A stretch of 20,304 bases of DNA, from NCBI GenBank assembly GCA_049511115.1, contig JBEKYH010000027.1, positions 1 to 20,304 on the forward strand. The letters run 5' to 3'. Positions 1 through 5,880 of this stretch are shown here, piece by piece. The notes under the pieces are model-generated. The model was not told the origin of the DNA and did no database searches. It worked only from the letters and a program-made list of their open reading frames with translations. Every line of letters begins with the position of its first letter. Position 1 is the stretch's first letter. The position numbers and the translations under genes were made by a program. Source of the DNA: JBEKYH01 sp049511115 (lineage in GTDB: Bacteria; Planctomycetota; Phycisphaerae; Tepidisphaerales; Tepidisphaeraceae).

Positions 1-681
1 CATCTGTTCGTAGCGGTCGGCGACCATGTCGGTGAGATCAATGTAGGCAACGCCCTCGGCGACGGCGATCTGCCGGGTCAATTCGCTGTAATTGCCGTTG
101 ATGCGCTCGACGTGGCCATTGGTCCAGCGGTTGCGAACGGTGAGGCCGATGAGGATGGGATAGGCTCCCTTGGCCTTGGTCTCCTCGACCATCTTTTTCA
201 TGTACCAGCCGAAGGTGTGGACGACTTCGTGCTGGTGGGTCTGGAGATTGTCGATTTCTTTGGTTTCATCGCCAAGGCCCGGAAGCGAGCCGCGGGCGCG
301 GGCGGGGTCGTTGATAGCGCCGCCGTCGTTCTGGCCAAACTGGATGAGGACAAAATCGCCGGGCTTGAGGGCGTTGGCGATTCGGTCCCATCGGCCCTCC
401 GTTACATAAGTGCGGCTGCTGCGCCCGCCGATGGCGGCGTTAACCCAGTTGGCTTTGGCGCGATCGATATATGTGGCGAAGGTTTTGCCCCAGCCGGTAT
501 GCTGGGGATCGCCGACCTGCGCGGTGGAATCGCCGGCGAGAAACACGGTGGGAAGGGAGGGATTAAGTTGCCAGGCGGCCTGGGTCGCAGAAGGGCGCGG
601 GGCCGCCGGGCGCGTGGTCTGGGCTAATGCGGAGGAATAGCAGAGAAACAGCACCAACAGAAACCATCGCCAACACGTCAT
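1..681 (-). CDS. Rhamnogalacturonan acetylesterase, SGNH/GDSL hydrolase (partial, C-terminus beyond window)
   Basis: A secreted SGNH-family esterase that should remove acetyl groups from rhamnogalacturonan, the pectin backbone. The first 227 residues are present; the gene runs off the left edge, so the C-terminal Asp-x-x-His block is not visible. Residues 1-20 are a Sec signal peptide ending ALA before Gln21. Block I is AGDSTAQVG with nucleophile Ser52, block II GGRSSRT holds the oxyanion Gly (about 85-91), and block III GQND (116-119) is intact. The segment around 150-162 (HEVVHTFGWYMKK) is typical of this subfamily as I recall it. A strong GGAGGAAG ribosome binding site lies 5 bases before ATG at 681 and fixes the start. 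It sits 30 bases downstream of a rhamnogalacturonan lyase remnant on the same strand, so both probably came from one pectin-utilisation operon. Confidence 0.88.
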   Translation of the reverse strand, partial: MTCWRWFLLVLFLCYSSALAQTTRPAAPRPSATQAAWQLNPSLPTVFLAGDSTAQVGDPQHTGWGKTFATYIDRAKANWVNAAIGGRSSRTYVTEGRWDRIANALKPGDFVLIQFGQNDGGAINDPARARGSLPGLGDETKEIDNLQTHQHEVVHTFGWYMKKMVEETKAKGAYPILIGLTVRNRWTNGHVERINGNYSELTRQIAVAEGVAYIDLTDMVADRYEQM

Positions 682-711
682 GTCTTCCTCCGAGATCGCC
701 CCTGAGTTTAT

Positions 712-1163
712 TTACGCCGCCGAAGCCTCTTTAGCCAAATCGTCGAGTTCAAGGCGAAGGTAGTCATAGATCATTCCGCCGCTGAGTGGGCCGGCGGGAA
801 CGGTCAATGTCAAATTGTTAGTCCCGGCGCGCAACAGTGTTGCGTCAAAGGGGACCTCCCTCTCATACCATATCCCTTGAACCGCGTTGCCGGTTCCGCC
901 CATGGTGCCGTCGGTGACGTACGTCTTGGCAAACTCGCCCAGCACGCCCTCGGCGATGGCAAGCATTGTATGCGTGCCGGGGCGGACATTGGGGATTGTG
1001 AAGTGGCCGTCGTCAGAGCCATGCACCCAGAATTCGACATGCCTGACCCCGGCGGGGCGAGCGGATCGATCAGGACAACCTGGCCGGTGACCGTGCCGCG
1101 CTGGTCATGGTGATACCCGGAAGCGCGATGGGAGGAAACGGCGCTCGCGATCTTTGTGGGGAC
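712..1163 (-). pseudogene. Remnant of a rhamnogalacturonan lyase (polysaccharide lyase family 4-like), 3' end only, frameshifted
   Basis: Two reading frames together give the C-terminal part of a PL4-type rhamnogalacturonan lyase. The upstream piece (about 1163-1036) reads RGTVTGQVVLIDPLAP, the start of the FnIII-like domain. The downstream piece (about 1038-712) reads VEFWVHGSDDGHFTIPNV, then RPGTHT and GVLGEFAKT, and ends in a short lectin-like piece (FDATLLRAGTNNLTL and YDYLRLELDD). The frames switch near 1036-1040. Relative to the family, roughly 20-30 residues also seem to be missing at that junction. A stop codon at 1164-1166 precedes the remnant and the whole catalytic domain is absent; a tRNA and repeats lie where it should be. 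This is therefore a truncated, decaying gene. It could be an assembly error only if the missing 5' part is found elsewhere. Confidence 0.75.
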
Positions 1164-1185
1164 TTAAAGAGAATCAAAAGATGAT

Positions 1186-1303
1186 CAGTAGAACAGTAGA
1201 GCAGTAGACCGAAATGGAACCGGAAACAACTTTTCGTGCGGCGATGTTTCGCCGGTTTTTCGTTGTCTCGACTGCTCCACTGATCTACTGCTCCACTGCT
1301 CTG
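1186..1303. repeat. Imperfect inverted and tandem AGTAG/CTACT-type repeat cluster
   Basis: The left side (1186-1207) is built of CAGTAGA-like units. The right side carries a 16-base tandem repeat, ACTGCTCCACTGATCT (1271-1286) followed at once by ACTGCTCCACTGCTCT (1287-1302), 15 of 16 identical. The right arm starting at 1285 matches the reverse complement of the left arm at 16 of the first 18 positions. The two sides can therefore pair as arms of a large imperfect stem around a 77-base centre. No coding potential is seen. This looks like a short non-autonomous or REP-like intergenic element. Confidence 0.55.
1239..1260 (+). terminator. Candidate hairpin followed by T-run
   Basis: A 6-bp perfect stem CGGCGA/TCGCCG with loop TGTT is followed by G and five T (1256-1260) on the plus strand. 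It has the form of a short intrinsic terminator, but no plus-strand gene ends just upstream. It lies inside the repeat cluster at 1186-1303 and may be only part of that element. Confidence 0.3.
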
Positions 1304-1318
1304 TTCGCCGCGGCGAAC
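1303..1318. repeat. Perfect 16-bp palindrome abutting the tRNA-Ser 3' end
   Basis: GTTCGCCG at 1303-1310 is followed directly by its exact reverse complement CGGCGAAC at 1311-1318. The last base of the palindrome is the complement of the tRNA discriminator base. It could form a trailer hairpin in the precursor tRNA or be a protein site. There is no T-run after it in the tRNA direction, so it is not a classical terminator. Confidence 0.6.
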
Positions 1319-1406
1319 GGAGAGGGGGAGATTCGAACTCCCGAGACGGTTTAAGCCGCCTACAGCATTTCCAGTGCTGCTCCTTCAGCCACTCGGACAC
1401 CTCTCC
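1318..1406 (-). tRNA. tRNA-Ser, anticodon GGA
   Basis: The minus strand folds as a class II tRNA of 89 nt without encoded CCA. The acceptor stem is GGAGAGG (from 1406) paired with CCTCTCC (1325-1319), with G as discriminator base at 1318. The anticodon arm is CAGCA-CTGGAAA-TGCTG with anticodon GGA, reading UCC and UCU serine codons. A long variable arm follows, as expected for tRNA-Ser, and then the T arm with the sequence GTTCGAATC. The three bases after the discriminator are TTC, so CCA must be added after transcription. Confidence 0.95.
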
Positions 1407-1811
1407 GGCGGCGGGCCATCTTGGATGGGCGGTGGGATCGAGTCAAGCGCATACGGCCCGCGCTTCGGGTTGGGTCTCCGGATTCTTCCTCGGGCGGGAG
1501 AGGGGTTGAGCGGGACTGGACACTTCGGTTCGGAACACTTTGGAACAGATCCGAACACTTTTTGCAGTGTTATATGGATAAGCCGGCATGTGTCGGCGAG
1601 GTTGCTGCAAGTTTTGGTTGGTGGACAGCACGTATCATTAGTCGTGGTGCGGACGAGTGCGTTTGAGAAATGCTAAATTCGGGAATTTGCCGGCTTTGGG
1701 CGGCGCACCGGTAGTATAAAATCGTGGTAGAGTGTGGACGGCGGTGCGTTTGGCCGTTCCGTGCCTTCCTGGCGTGGTCGGTTTGACGCCTTATTGCGGG
1801 AGAGGTGACTT
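1407..1811. other. Gene-free stretch upstream of the PEP-CTERM pair
   Basis: No convincing gene is seen on either strand in about 400 bases. The stretch holds a direct repeat of GAACACTTT (1533-1541 and 1553-1561, 20 bases apart). A hairpin AACACT/AGTGTT follows, with a 6-base loop (1554-1571). Near 1715-1722 is an AT-rich TATAAAAT that could be the -10 element of the downstream gene, which would give a leader of roughly 90 bases. Confidence 0.5.
1715..1722 (+). promoter_or_regulatory. Candidate -10 element of the PEP-CTERM operon
   Basis: TATAAAAT stands out in GC-rich surroundings about 90 bases before the start at 1812. No well-spaced -35 hexamer is present: TTGCCG at 1687 would be 22 bases away. 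The call is therefore weak. Confidence 0.3.
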
Positions 1812-2540
1812 ATGGTTGGCGGTTCGAGATCGGGGAAGAGCGGTTTGGCGCTGGCGGCGGGTTTGCTGGCTTGCTGGCTGGGCCTGATGCCGTTGGCTGC
1901 CAATGGGCAGACGGTGACGTACACGCTTTCGATCAATGATAACGGCACGTCGACGTGTACGCCGGGGGATTTTGCGGTTTATGCTAGCGACAGCACGGCC
2001 GACGGCAATTTCGGCATTTGTGCATTTAGCGCTCAACTGGCTGGTTGCGACTCCATCGTAAATACCACTCCTTACGTCATGTACATCGTGTCTCCGGGTA
2101 ATGCCTTGGGTGGTGACGGGTTCTGCACACTCCGTACTCCGACGAATGGCGCGTCGCTGACAGGATCCGAAGATTTCTCAGACACGTTTCCCGCTTCAAG
2201 CAGAGTAGGAGGATTCGGGCAAATGGCCGCAATTCTGGGCGTTCCGGCCATCCCATTTGGGGTTGCAAATGAGATTTCCTCATCGCCCGTGACGGCTTAT
2301 TCGGTGCCGCTTTTGCTTGGTACGGGTACATTCGGCAGTGACCTCCCGCGTTGGTCATCCTCATCCAACGACTTTGCAGAACTCTTCGTCTTCCCCCTAT
2401 TTAATACCGACAGTCTGGAGGTGGGTTCCGGATTGATCTTGGATACCCAAACATTGACTTCGGTGCCTGAGCCGGCCAGTCTGAAAGTTTTCGGTTTGGC
2501 AACGATGGTTTTGCTTAGCCGTCGCCCTCGCGGAGGTTAA
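1812..2540 (+). CDS. PEP-CTERM sorting domain protein, first of a tandem pair
   Basis: A 242-residue exported protein of unknown function. The N-terminus has a basic region (GGSRSGKSG) and a hydrophobic stretch to about residue 31 ending in ANGQ, a Sec signal. The body starts TVTYTLSINDNGTSTCTPGD. The C-terminus has VPEPAS, a hydrophobic helix and an RRPRGG tail, the tripartite PEP-CTERM signal cut by an exosortase/archaeosortase-type enzyme (none is in this window). The ribosome binding site GAGAGGTGA lies just before ATG 1812. The next gene begins one base after the stop codon and encodes a paralogue, so the two form an operon made by duplication. The mature region may be a beta-sandwich; that is inference from the repeated Thr/Ser/Gly-rich strands. 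Confidence 0.85.
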   Translation: MVGGSRSGKSGLALAAGLLACWLGLMPLAANGQTVTYTLSINDNGTSTCTPGDFAVYASDSTADGNFGICAFSAQLAGCDSIVNTTPYVMYIVSPGNALGGDGFCTLRTPTNGASLTGSEDFSDTFPASSRVGGFGQMAAILGVPAIPFGVANEISSSPVTAYSVPLLLGTGTFGSDLPRWSSSSNDFAELFVFPLFNTDSLEVGSGLILDTQTLTSVPEPASLKVFGLATMVLLSRRPRGG

Positions 2541-2541
2541 C

Positions 2542-3291
2542 ATGCGATCTAACTTGCCAATCAATTTTGCATCGGTGGCAGTAACTACGCTGATATTTTT
2601 TGCGGGCATGTGGACGTCGCCGTCACCTGCCAGCGGGCAGACGGTAACGTACACGCTTTCGATCAATGATGACGGCGCATCGACATACACGCCGGGGGAT
2701 TTTGCCGTTTATGCCAGCGACAGCACGGCAGACGGCAATCAAGGTATTTGCGCTTTTAGCACCGAACAGGACGGCTACGATGCGATTGTAAATGCGGCTC
2801 CTTATATCATATACAGCGTGTCCCCCGATGGGGCCTTGGGCGGGGTTGGATTTTGCACTCTTCGCAGTCCCGCAAATAGTGCATCGCTCACCGGCTCGGA
2901 GGACCATTCCGGGACGTACCCCGAATCAGGCAGGGGAGTGACAGGGTTTGGGCAGCAAGCGGGAATCATCAACGTACCCTTCCTTCCTTTTGAGGTTGCA
3001 TTTGAGGTCTCCTCTTCGCAAGTGACCACCTATTCTAATCCACTCTTGTTGGGAACTGGCACTTTCAGCAGTCAGATTCCCGGTTGGGTTCCGTCGAATA
3101 ACAACTTTGCCGATGTCATTATTGAAACAGGCCCAAATTTCGAGAGCCAGTCGTTAGACCTGAGTTCCGGGTTGATACTGAACACGCAAACGCTGACGCC
3201 GGTACCCGAGCCTGATGGGGTTGCTGTATTCTTGCTTGGAGCGGCGATCCTGTTGGCTCGTCGGCAACGAGGCCCCTGTTTGACCGACTGA
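2542..3291 (+). CDS. PEP-CTERM sorting domain protein, second of a tandem pair
   Basis: A 249-residue paralogue of the preceding protein. It shares the block starting GQTVTYTLSINDDGAST and continuing with TPGDFAVYASDSTADGN, as well as GICAFS, GFCTLR and ASLTGSED, and it ends with VPEPDG, a hydrophobic helix and ARRQRG. The signal peptide is a short hydrophobic stretch to about residue 32. The start ATG is one base after the upstream stop, and its ribosome binding site GGAGG lies in the last codons of the first gene, so translation is probably coupled. The mature halves diverge much more after the first 100 residues than within them. Function unknown; probably a surface or exopolysaccharide-associated protein, as is usual for PEP-CTERM proteins. 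Confidence 0.85.
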   Translation: MRSNLPINFASVAVTTLIFFAGMWTSPSPASGQTVTYTLSINDDGASTYTPGDFAVYASDSTADGNQGICAFSTEQDGYDAIVNAAPYIIYSVSPDGALGGVGFCTLRSPANSASLTGSEDHSGTYPESGRGVTGFGQQAGIINVPFLPFEVAFEVSSSQVTTYSNPLLLGTGTFSSQIPGWVPSNNNFADVIIETGPNFESQSLDLSSGLILNTQTLTPVPEPDGVAVFLLGAAILLARRQRGPCLTD

Positions 3292-3336
3292 CAGTTCGCG
3301 GTTGAGCTAACCCCTTAATGAGTCAAGTAATTCGCT

Positions 3337-3660
3337 TTGCATTTCTCTGGGAATTTGTGCATTGTGCAGAAGGGGTGCACGACACGACCACCGAGCGGGT
3401 GGAGTGGGAATTCAGCAGCGCTGGTACGTACCTGTCACTGTTTGCCGTTCCGGGGTTGCGTTATGGCATTGCGATTGACGCCAACGGGGATATCTGGGTG
3501 TCGGAGTATTATGCCGACTGCGCGGTGGAATTCAGCCCGATGGGCAGTGACCTGGGCAGTTTCGGCGGCTACGGAACAGGAGACGGACTTTTCAACATCG
3601 GCCCCGCGGGGATTTTGATTGAACAGAGGAGCATCCATGTGGATGGGGGGGAGTTGGATG
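3337..3660 (+). pseudogene. Remnant of an NHL-repeat protein
   Basis: About one and a half NHL repeats survive. One frame reads MHFSGNLCIVQKG (from 3337), and another picks up at DTTTERVEWEFSSAGTY (from about 3381), continuing YGIAIDANGDIWVSEYYADC, then AVEFSP, then SFGGYGTGDGLFN, then PAGILIEQRSIHVDGG. These match the NHL pattern (GIA-D--G-IYV-D---RV--F). The frame change near 3380 and the loss of the pattern after about 3660 show that the gene is broken. An open frame from 3318 to 3764 covers part of it, but its two ends do not resemble any protein I know. The parent was probably a secreted beta-propeller protein. Confidence 0.6.
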
Positions 3661-3760
3661 CCCGCGACCAAGAATCTGGCGAAGGCGTCGCACTGCAAAG
3701 CGCATCAGTCGCAATGCACATCATTGGCATAAAACAAAAACGACGGTATTCTCTATCGGC

Positions 3761-4522
3761 ATGATACAGCGCCATATTCAAGTGTTGCCCGATCCGGGGG
3801 CACTGGCGAGCGAGGCGGCCGAGCGCGTCGCCGCGGCGTCGCGGGCGGCCATCGCGAAAAAGGGCGTCTTCTCCATCGCGCTTTCCGGCGGCAGCACGCC
3901 CAAGGCAATGTTCATCCTCATGGCCCAGGAGCCCTACCGGTCGCAAGTCGAATGGGCCAAATGGGATGTCTACTGGGGCGATGAACGCTGCGTGCCGCCG
4001 ACGCATGCCGATAGTAATTATAAGATGGCCTACGAGGCGCTGCTCTCCAAGGTGCCGATTCCGACCGACAGCATCCATCGCATGAGGGCGGAGATTGACC
4101 CAGACGAAGCTGCCAAGGAATACGGCCTGCTTCTGCAGGAAAAGTTCGGCGAAGGCAGCCTTGACCTGGTAATGCTGGGCATGGGACCCGACGGGCATAC
4201 GCTGTCGCTTTTTCCCGGCACCACGGCCCTGGCGGAGAAGCACCACCGCTGCGTCAGCAATTGGGTCGAGAAATTCAAGACATTTCGCGTGACCATGACC
4301 GCGCCGTTCGTCAACAAGGCATCTCAGGTGCTGGTACTACTGGGAGGAGCGGACAAGCGCGACCGGGTGAAGGAAGTGCTGTACGGGCCGTATGAGCCAA
4401 CGCGGCTGCCGATCCAGTTGATCGACCCCGCGGGCAACGGCGGGGGCGAACTGATCTGGCTGATGGACGCCGCGGCGGCGCCGCCGCCGGGTACAAACGA
4501 CGCATGGCCTGACAACAGGTAG
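3761..4522 (+). CDS. pgl: 6-phosphogluconolactonase
   Basis: Hydrolyses 6-phosphoglucono-1,5-lactone to 6-phosphogluconate, the second step of the oxidative pentose phosphate pathway, in the cytosol. The 253 residues match the family length (about 230-260). Visible motifs are LSGGSTP (41-47), YWGDERCVP (71-79) followed by ADSNYKMA, and LGMGPDGHTLSLFPGT (139-154), which carries the conserved Asp/His of the active site. The C-terminus (GGGELIWLMDAAAA) keeps the common end of the family. The start ATG 3761 has no clear Shine-Dalgarno sequence; the alignment of the N-terminus supports it. No zwf or gnd is next to it; a methyltransferase follows 53 bases later on the same strand. Confidence 0.92.
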   Translation: MIQRHIQVLPDPGALASEAAERVAAASRAAIAKKGVFSIALSGGSTPKAMFILMAQEPYRSQVEWAKWDVYWGDERCVPPTHADSNYKMAYEALLSKVPIPTDSIHRMRAEIDPDEAAKEYGLLLQEKFGEGSLDLVMLGMGPDGHTLSLFPGTTALAEKHHRCVSNWVEKFKTFRVTMTAPFVNKASQVLVLLGGADKRDRVKEVLYGPYEPTRLPIQLIDPAGNGGGELIWLMDAAAAPPPGTNDAWPDNR

Positions 4523-4575
4523 TGCATGAGGGGTGGTCTCTCCGGCAAGCCCTGGAATAAGGTGAGGTTTCCACA

Positions 4576-5280
4576 GTGTTGATGCAAGAACCGACGACCC
4601 GCGCGTTGTACGACGTGCAATCGCGGGTTTATGACCATACTTTCGGCGCGCTGGTGCAGCGGCGGATTTCCACGGCGATTTCCCACATCAATATCCAGGC
4701 CGGCGACAAGGTGCTGGACCTGGGGATCGGCACCGGGGCGGCTTTGCGCTATTACCCCCTGGACCGGGGACGCATATTCGGGATAGACCTCTCGGCGGGA
4801 ATGCTCGATCTTTGCATCAAGCGCATGGACCGGCTGGAACGGACCAACGCAACGGTGGTGCAGGGAAACGCCCTGCAATTGCCATTCGCGGACAACAGCT
4901 TTGACCACGTCTTCATCAGCCACGTGATCAGCGTGGTGAGCGACCCCTGCCAGGTGGTGCGCGAGGCGCAGCGCGTGGCCAAGCCGCAGGCGCGAATTGT
5001 GATGTTGAATCACTTTCAATCCAACAACCGGCTCATTGCGATGGTAGAGAAATGGTTGTGCCCGTTGTGCACCAAACTGGGATGGCGGAGCGATCTGGCC
5101 CTTGCCGACCTGCTCCGCCGCACCGGCGCGGAGGTGGATTACCGTTTTAAGCTGGAGAACATTGACCTGTGGGAAACGGTGGTCATGAGCAACAATAAAT
5201 CCATGTTGATCGGCGGGGGAGATACAAGAGGCGGTTATTCGAGGCAAACGGAAGCGATCACCGGCGGTATGGCGGCGTAG
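4576..5280 (+). CDS. Class I SAM-dependent methyltransferase, PmtA-like (possible phosphatidylethanolamine N-methyltransferase)
   Basis: A 234-residue soluble methyltransferase with a Rossmann fold. Motif I is VLDLGIGTGAA (46-56), the acidic end of strand 2 is GIDLS (69-73), and the post-motif block is LQLPFADNSFDHVFISHV. The opening TRALYDVQSRVYDHTFG and the later MLNHFQSNN resemble bacterial PmtA proteins that turn phosphatidylethanolamine into phosphatidylcholine. The substrate is inferred; quinone or other small-molecule methylation is also possible. Start choice: GTG at 4576 is 8 bases after GGTGAGG, a good spacing. ATG at 4582 is the alternative and would shorten the protein by two residues. 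It lies 53 bases after pgl, possibly cotranscribed. Confidence 0.82.
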   Translation: MLMQEPTTRALYDVQSRVYDHTFGALVQRRISTAISHINIQAGDKVLDLGIGTGAALRYYPLDRGRIFGIDLSAGMLDLCIKRMDRLERTNATVVQGNALQLPFADNSFDHVFISHVISVVSDPCQVVREAQRVAKPQARIVMLNHFQSNNRLIAMVEKWLCPLCTKLGWRSDLALADLLRRTGAEVDYRFKLENIDLWETVVMSNNKSMLIGGGDTRGGYSRQTEAITGGMAA

Positions 5281-5348
5281 GCGGGTGTGCCAAACGCGCG
5301 GCGGGAATGGCCCTGGGGATTTTGCCCCCTGACGGAGAATGGTGACTT

Positions 5349-5594
5349 ATGAGTTCTAAACTATCGGTGCTGCGAATTCAGTTGGATTCCAAGGCGAAGG
5401 AAAAACTGGATGAACTGTGCCGGCGGCGCGGGATGACGCAGATTCAAATGATGTCGCGCATCGCCAACTGGTTCAGCCAGCAGGATGAGGTTATTCAGAC
5501 CTCCGTGCTGCACAACCTGCCGGAAGGCGTGCTGGCCGGATTGGCTAAGTCGCGGCTGAAGAAGGCCGCTTCATCGGAAAAACCAGGGGCGTAA
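5349..5594 (+). CDS. Small ribbon-helix-helix-like protein, first of a tandem pair
   Basis: An 81-residue protein with the outline of a ribbon-helix-helix (Arc/MetJ-type) DNA-binding fold. There is a strand VLRIQLD (7-13), helix A SKAKEKLDELCRRRG (14-28), a GMT turn, and helix B QIQMMSRIANWFSQQ (31-45). A further helical part and a Lys-rich tail follow (LKKAASSEKPG). The alternation in RIQL would supply the residues that enter the DNA groove. The sequence GGTGACTTATG at the start is identical to that before the PEP-CTERM gene at 1812. A paralogue follows 22 bases downstream. Target unknown; no toxin gene is next to it, so an antitoxin role is not supported. Confidence 0.7.
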   Translation: MSSKLSVLRIQLDSKAKEKLDELCRRRGMTQIQMMSRIANWFSQQDEVIQTSVLHNLPEGVLAGLAKSRLKKAASSEKPGA

Positions 5595-5616
5595 CGATAC
5601 GGAGTTTAAAAATATC

Positions 5617-5871
5617 ATGGCAACCCCATCCAATGTGCCCGGTCGCGTCATCATGCGGATTGAAATCTCGCAGCAGGCCAAAACCGGCCTGCATGACGCA
5701 TGTGACCGGCTGGGAATGACGCACGTGGCGACCACCAGCCGGATCGTCGAATGGTTCTGCGCCCAAAACGACCTCATTCAGGCGGTCGTGCTGGGCCTGT
5801 ACCCGGAAGACATTCGCTCCGAGATCCCCACCATGATCCTCAAGCGCATGGCAAGCGAAAAGAAGAGCTAA
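5617..5871 (+). CDS. Small ribbon-helix-helix-like protein, second of a tandem pair
   Basis: An 84-residue paralogue of the previous gene. The strand is VIMRIEIS (11-18), helix A is QQAKTGLHDACDRLG (19-33), the turn is GMT, and helix B is HVATTSRIVEWFCAQ (36-50), followed by NDLIQAVVLGLYPEDI. Shared positions with the first copy include the RLG/RRG-M-T turn, SRI-x-x-WF, the acidic D-x-IQ and the V-L-x-x-L-P/YPE segment. A GGAG lies 14 bases before ATG 5617. The two proteins probably form a homo- or heterodimer and are co-transcribed. Function beyond predicted DNA binding is unknown. Confidence 0.68.
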   Translation: MATPSNVPGRVIMRIEISQQAKTGLHDACDRLGMTHVATTSRIVEWFCAQNDLIQAVVLGLYPEDIRSEIPTMILKRMASEKKS

Positions 5872-5880
5872 CGCCGGGGA

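Noticed and set aside
112..627. 171-codon plus-strand open frame
   Set aside because: Antisense to the partial rhamnogalacturonan acetylesterase, which has clear SGNH motifs and a signal peptide.
1186..1303. CRISPR-like array
   Set aside because: Units are short and adjacent without spacers of equal length; no cas gene in the window.
1185..1400. 71-codon open frame on the minus strand
   Set aside because: It lies inside the tRNA-Ser and the repeat cluster; translated tRNA sequence.
3569..4246. 225-codon minus-strand open frame
   Set aside because: Antisense to pgl and to the NHL remnant; no motif.
4324..5247. 307-codon open frame on the minus strand across pgl and the methyltransferase
   Set aside because: It overlaps two clear genes on the opposite strand and resembles no family.
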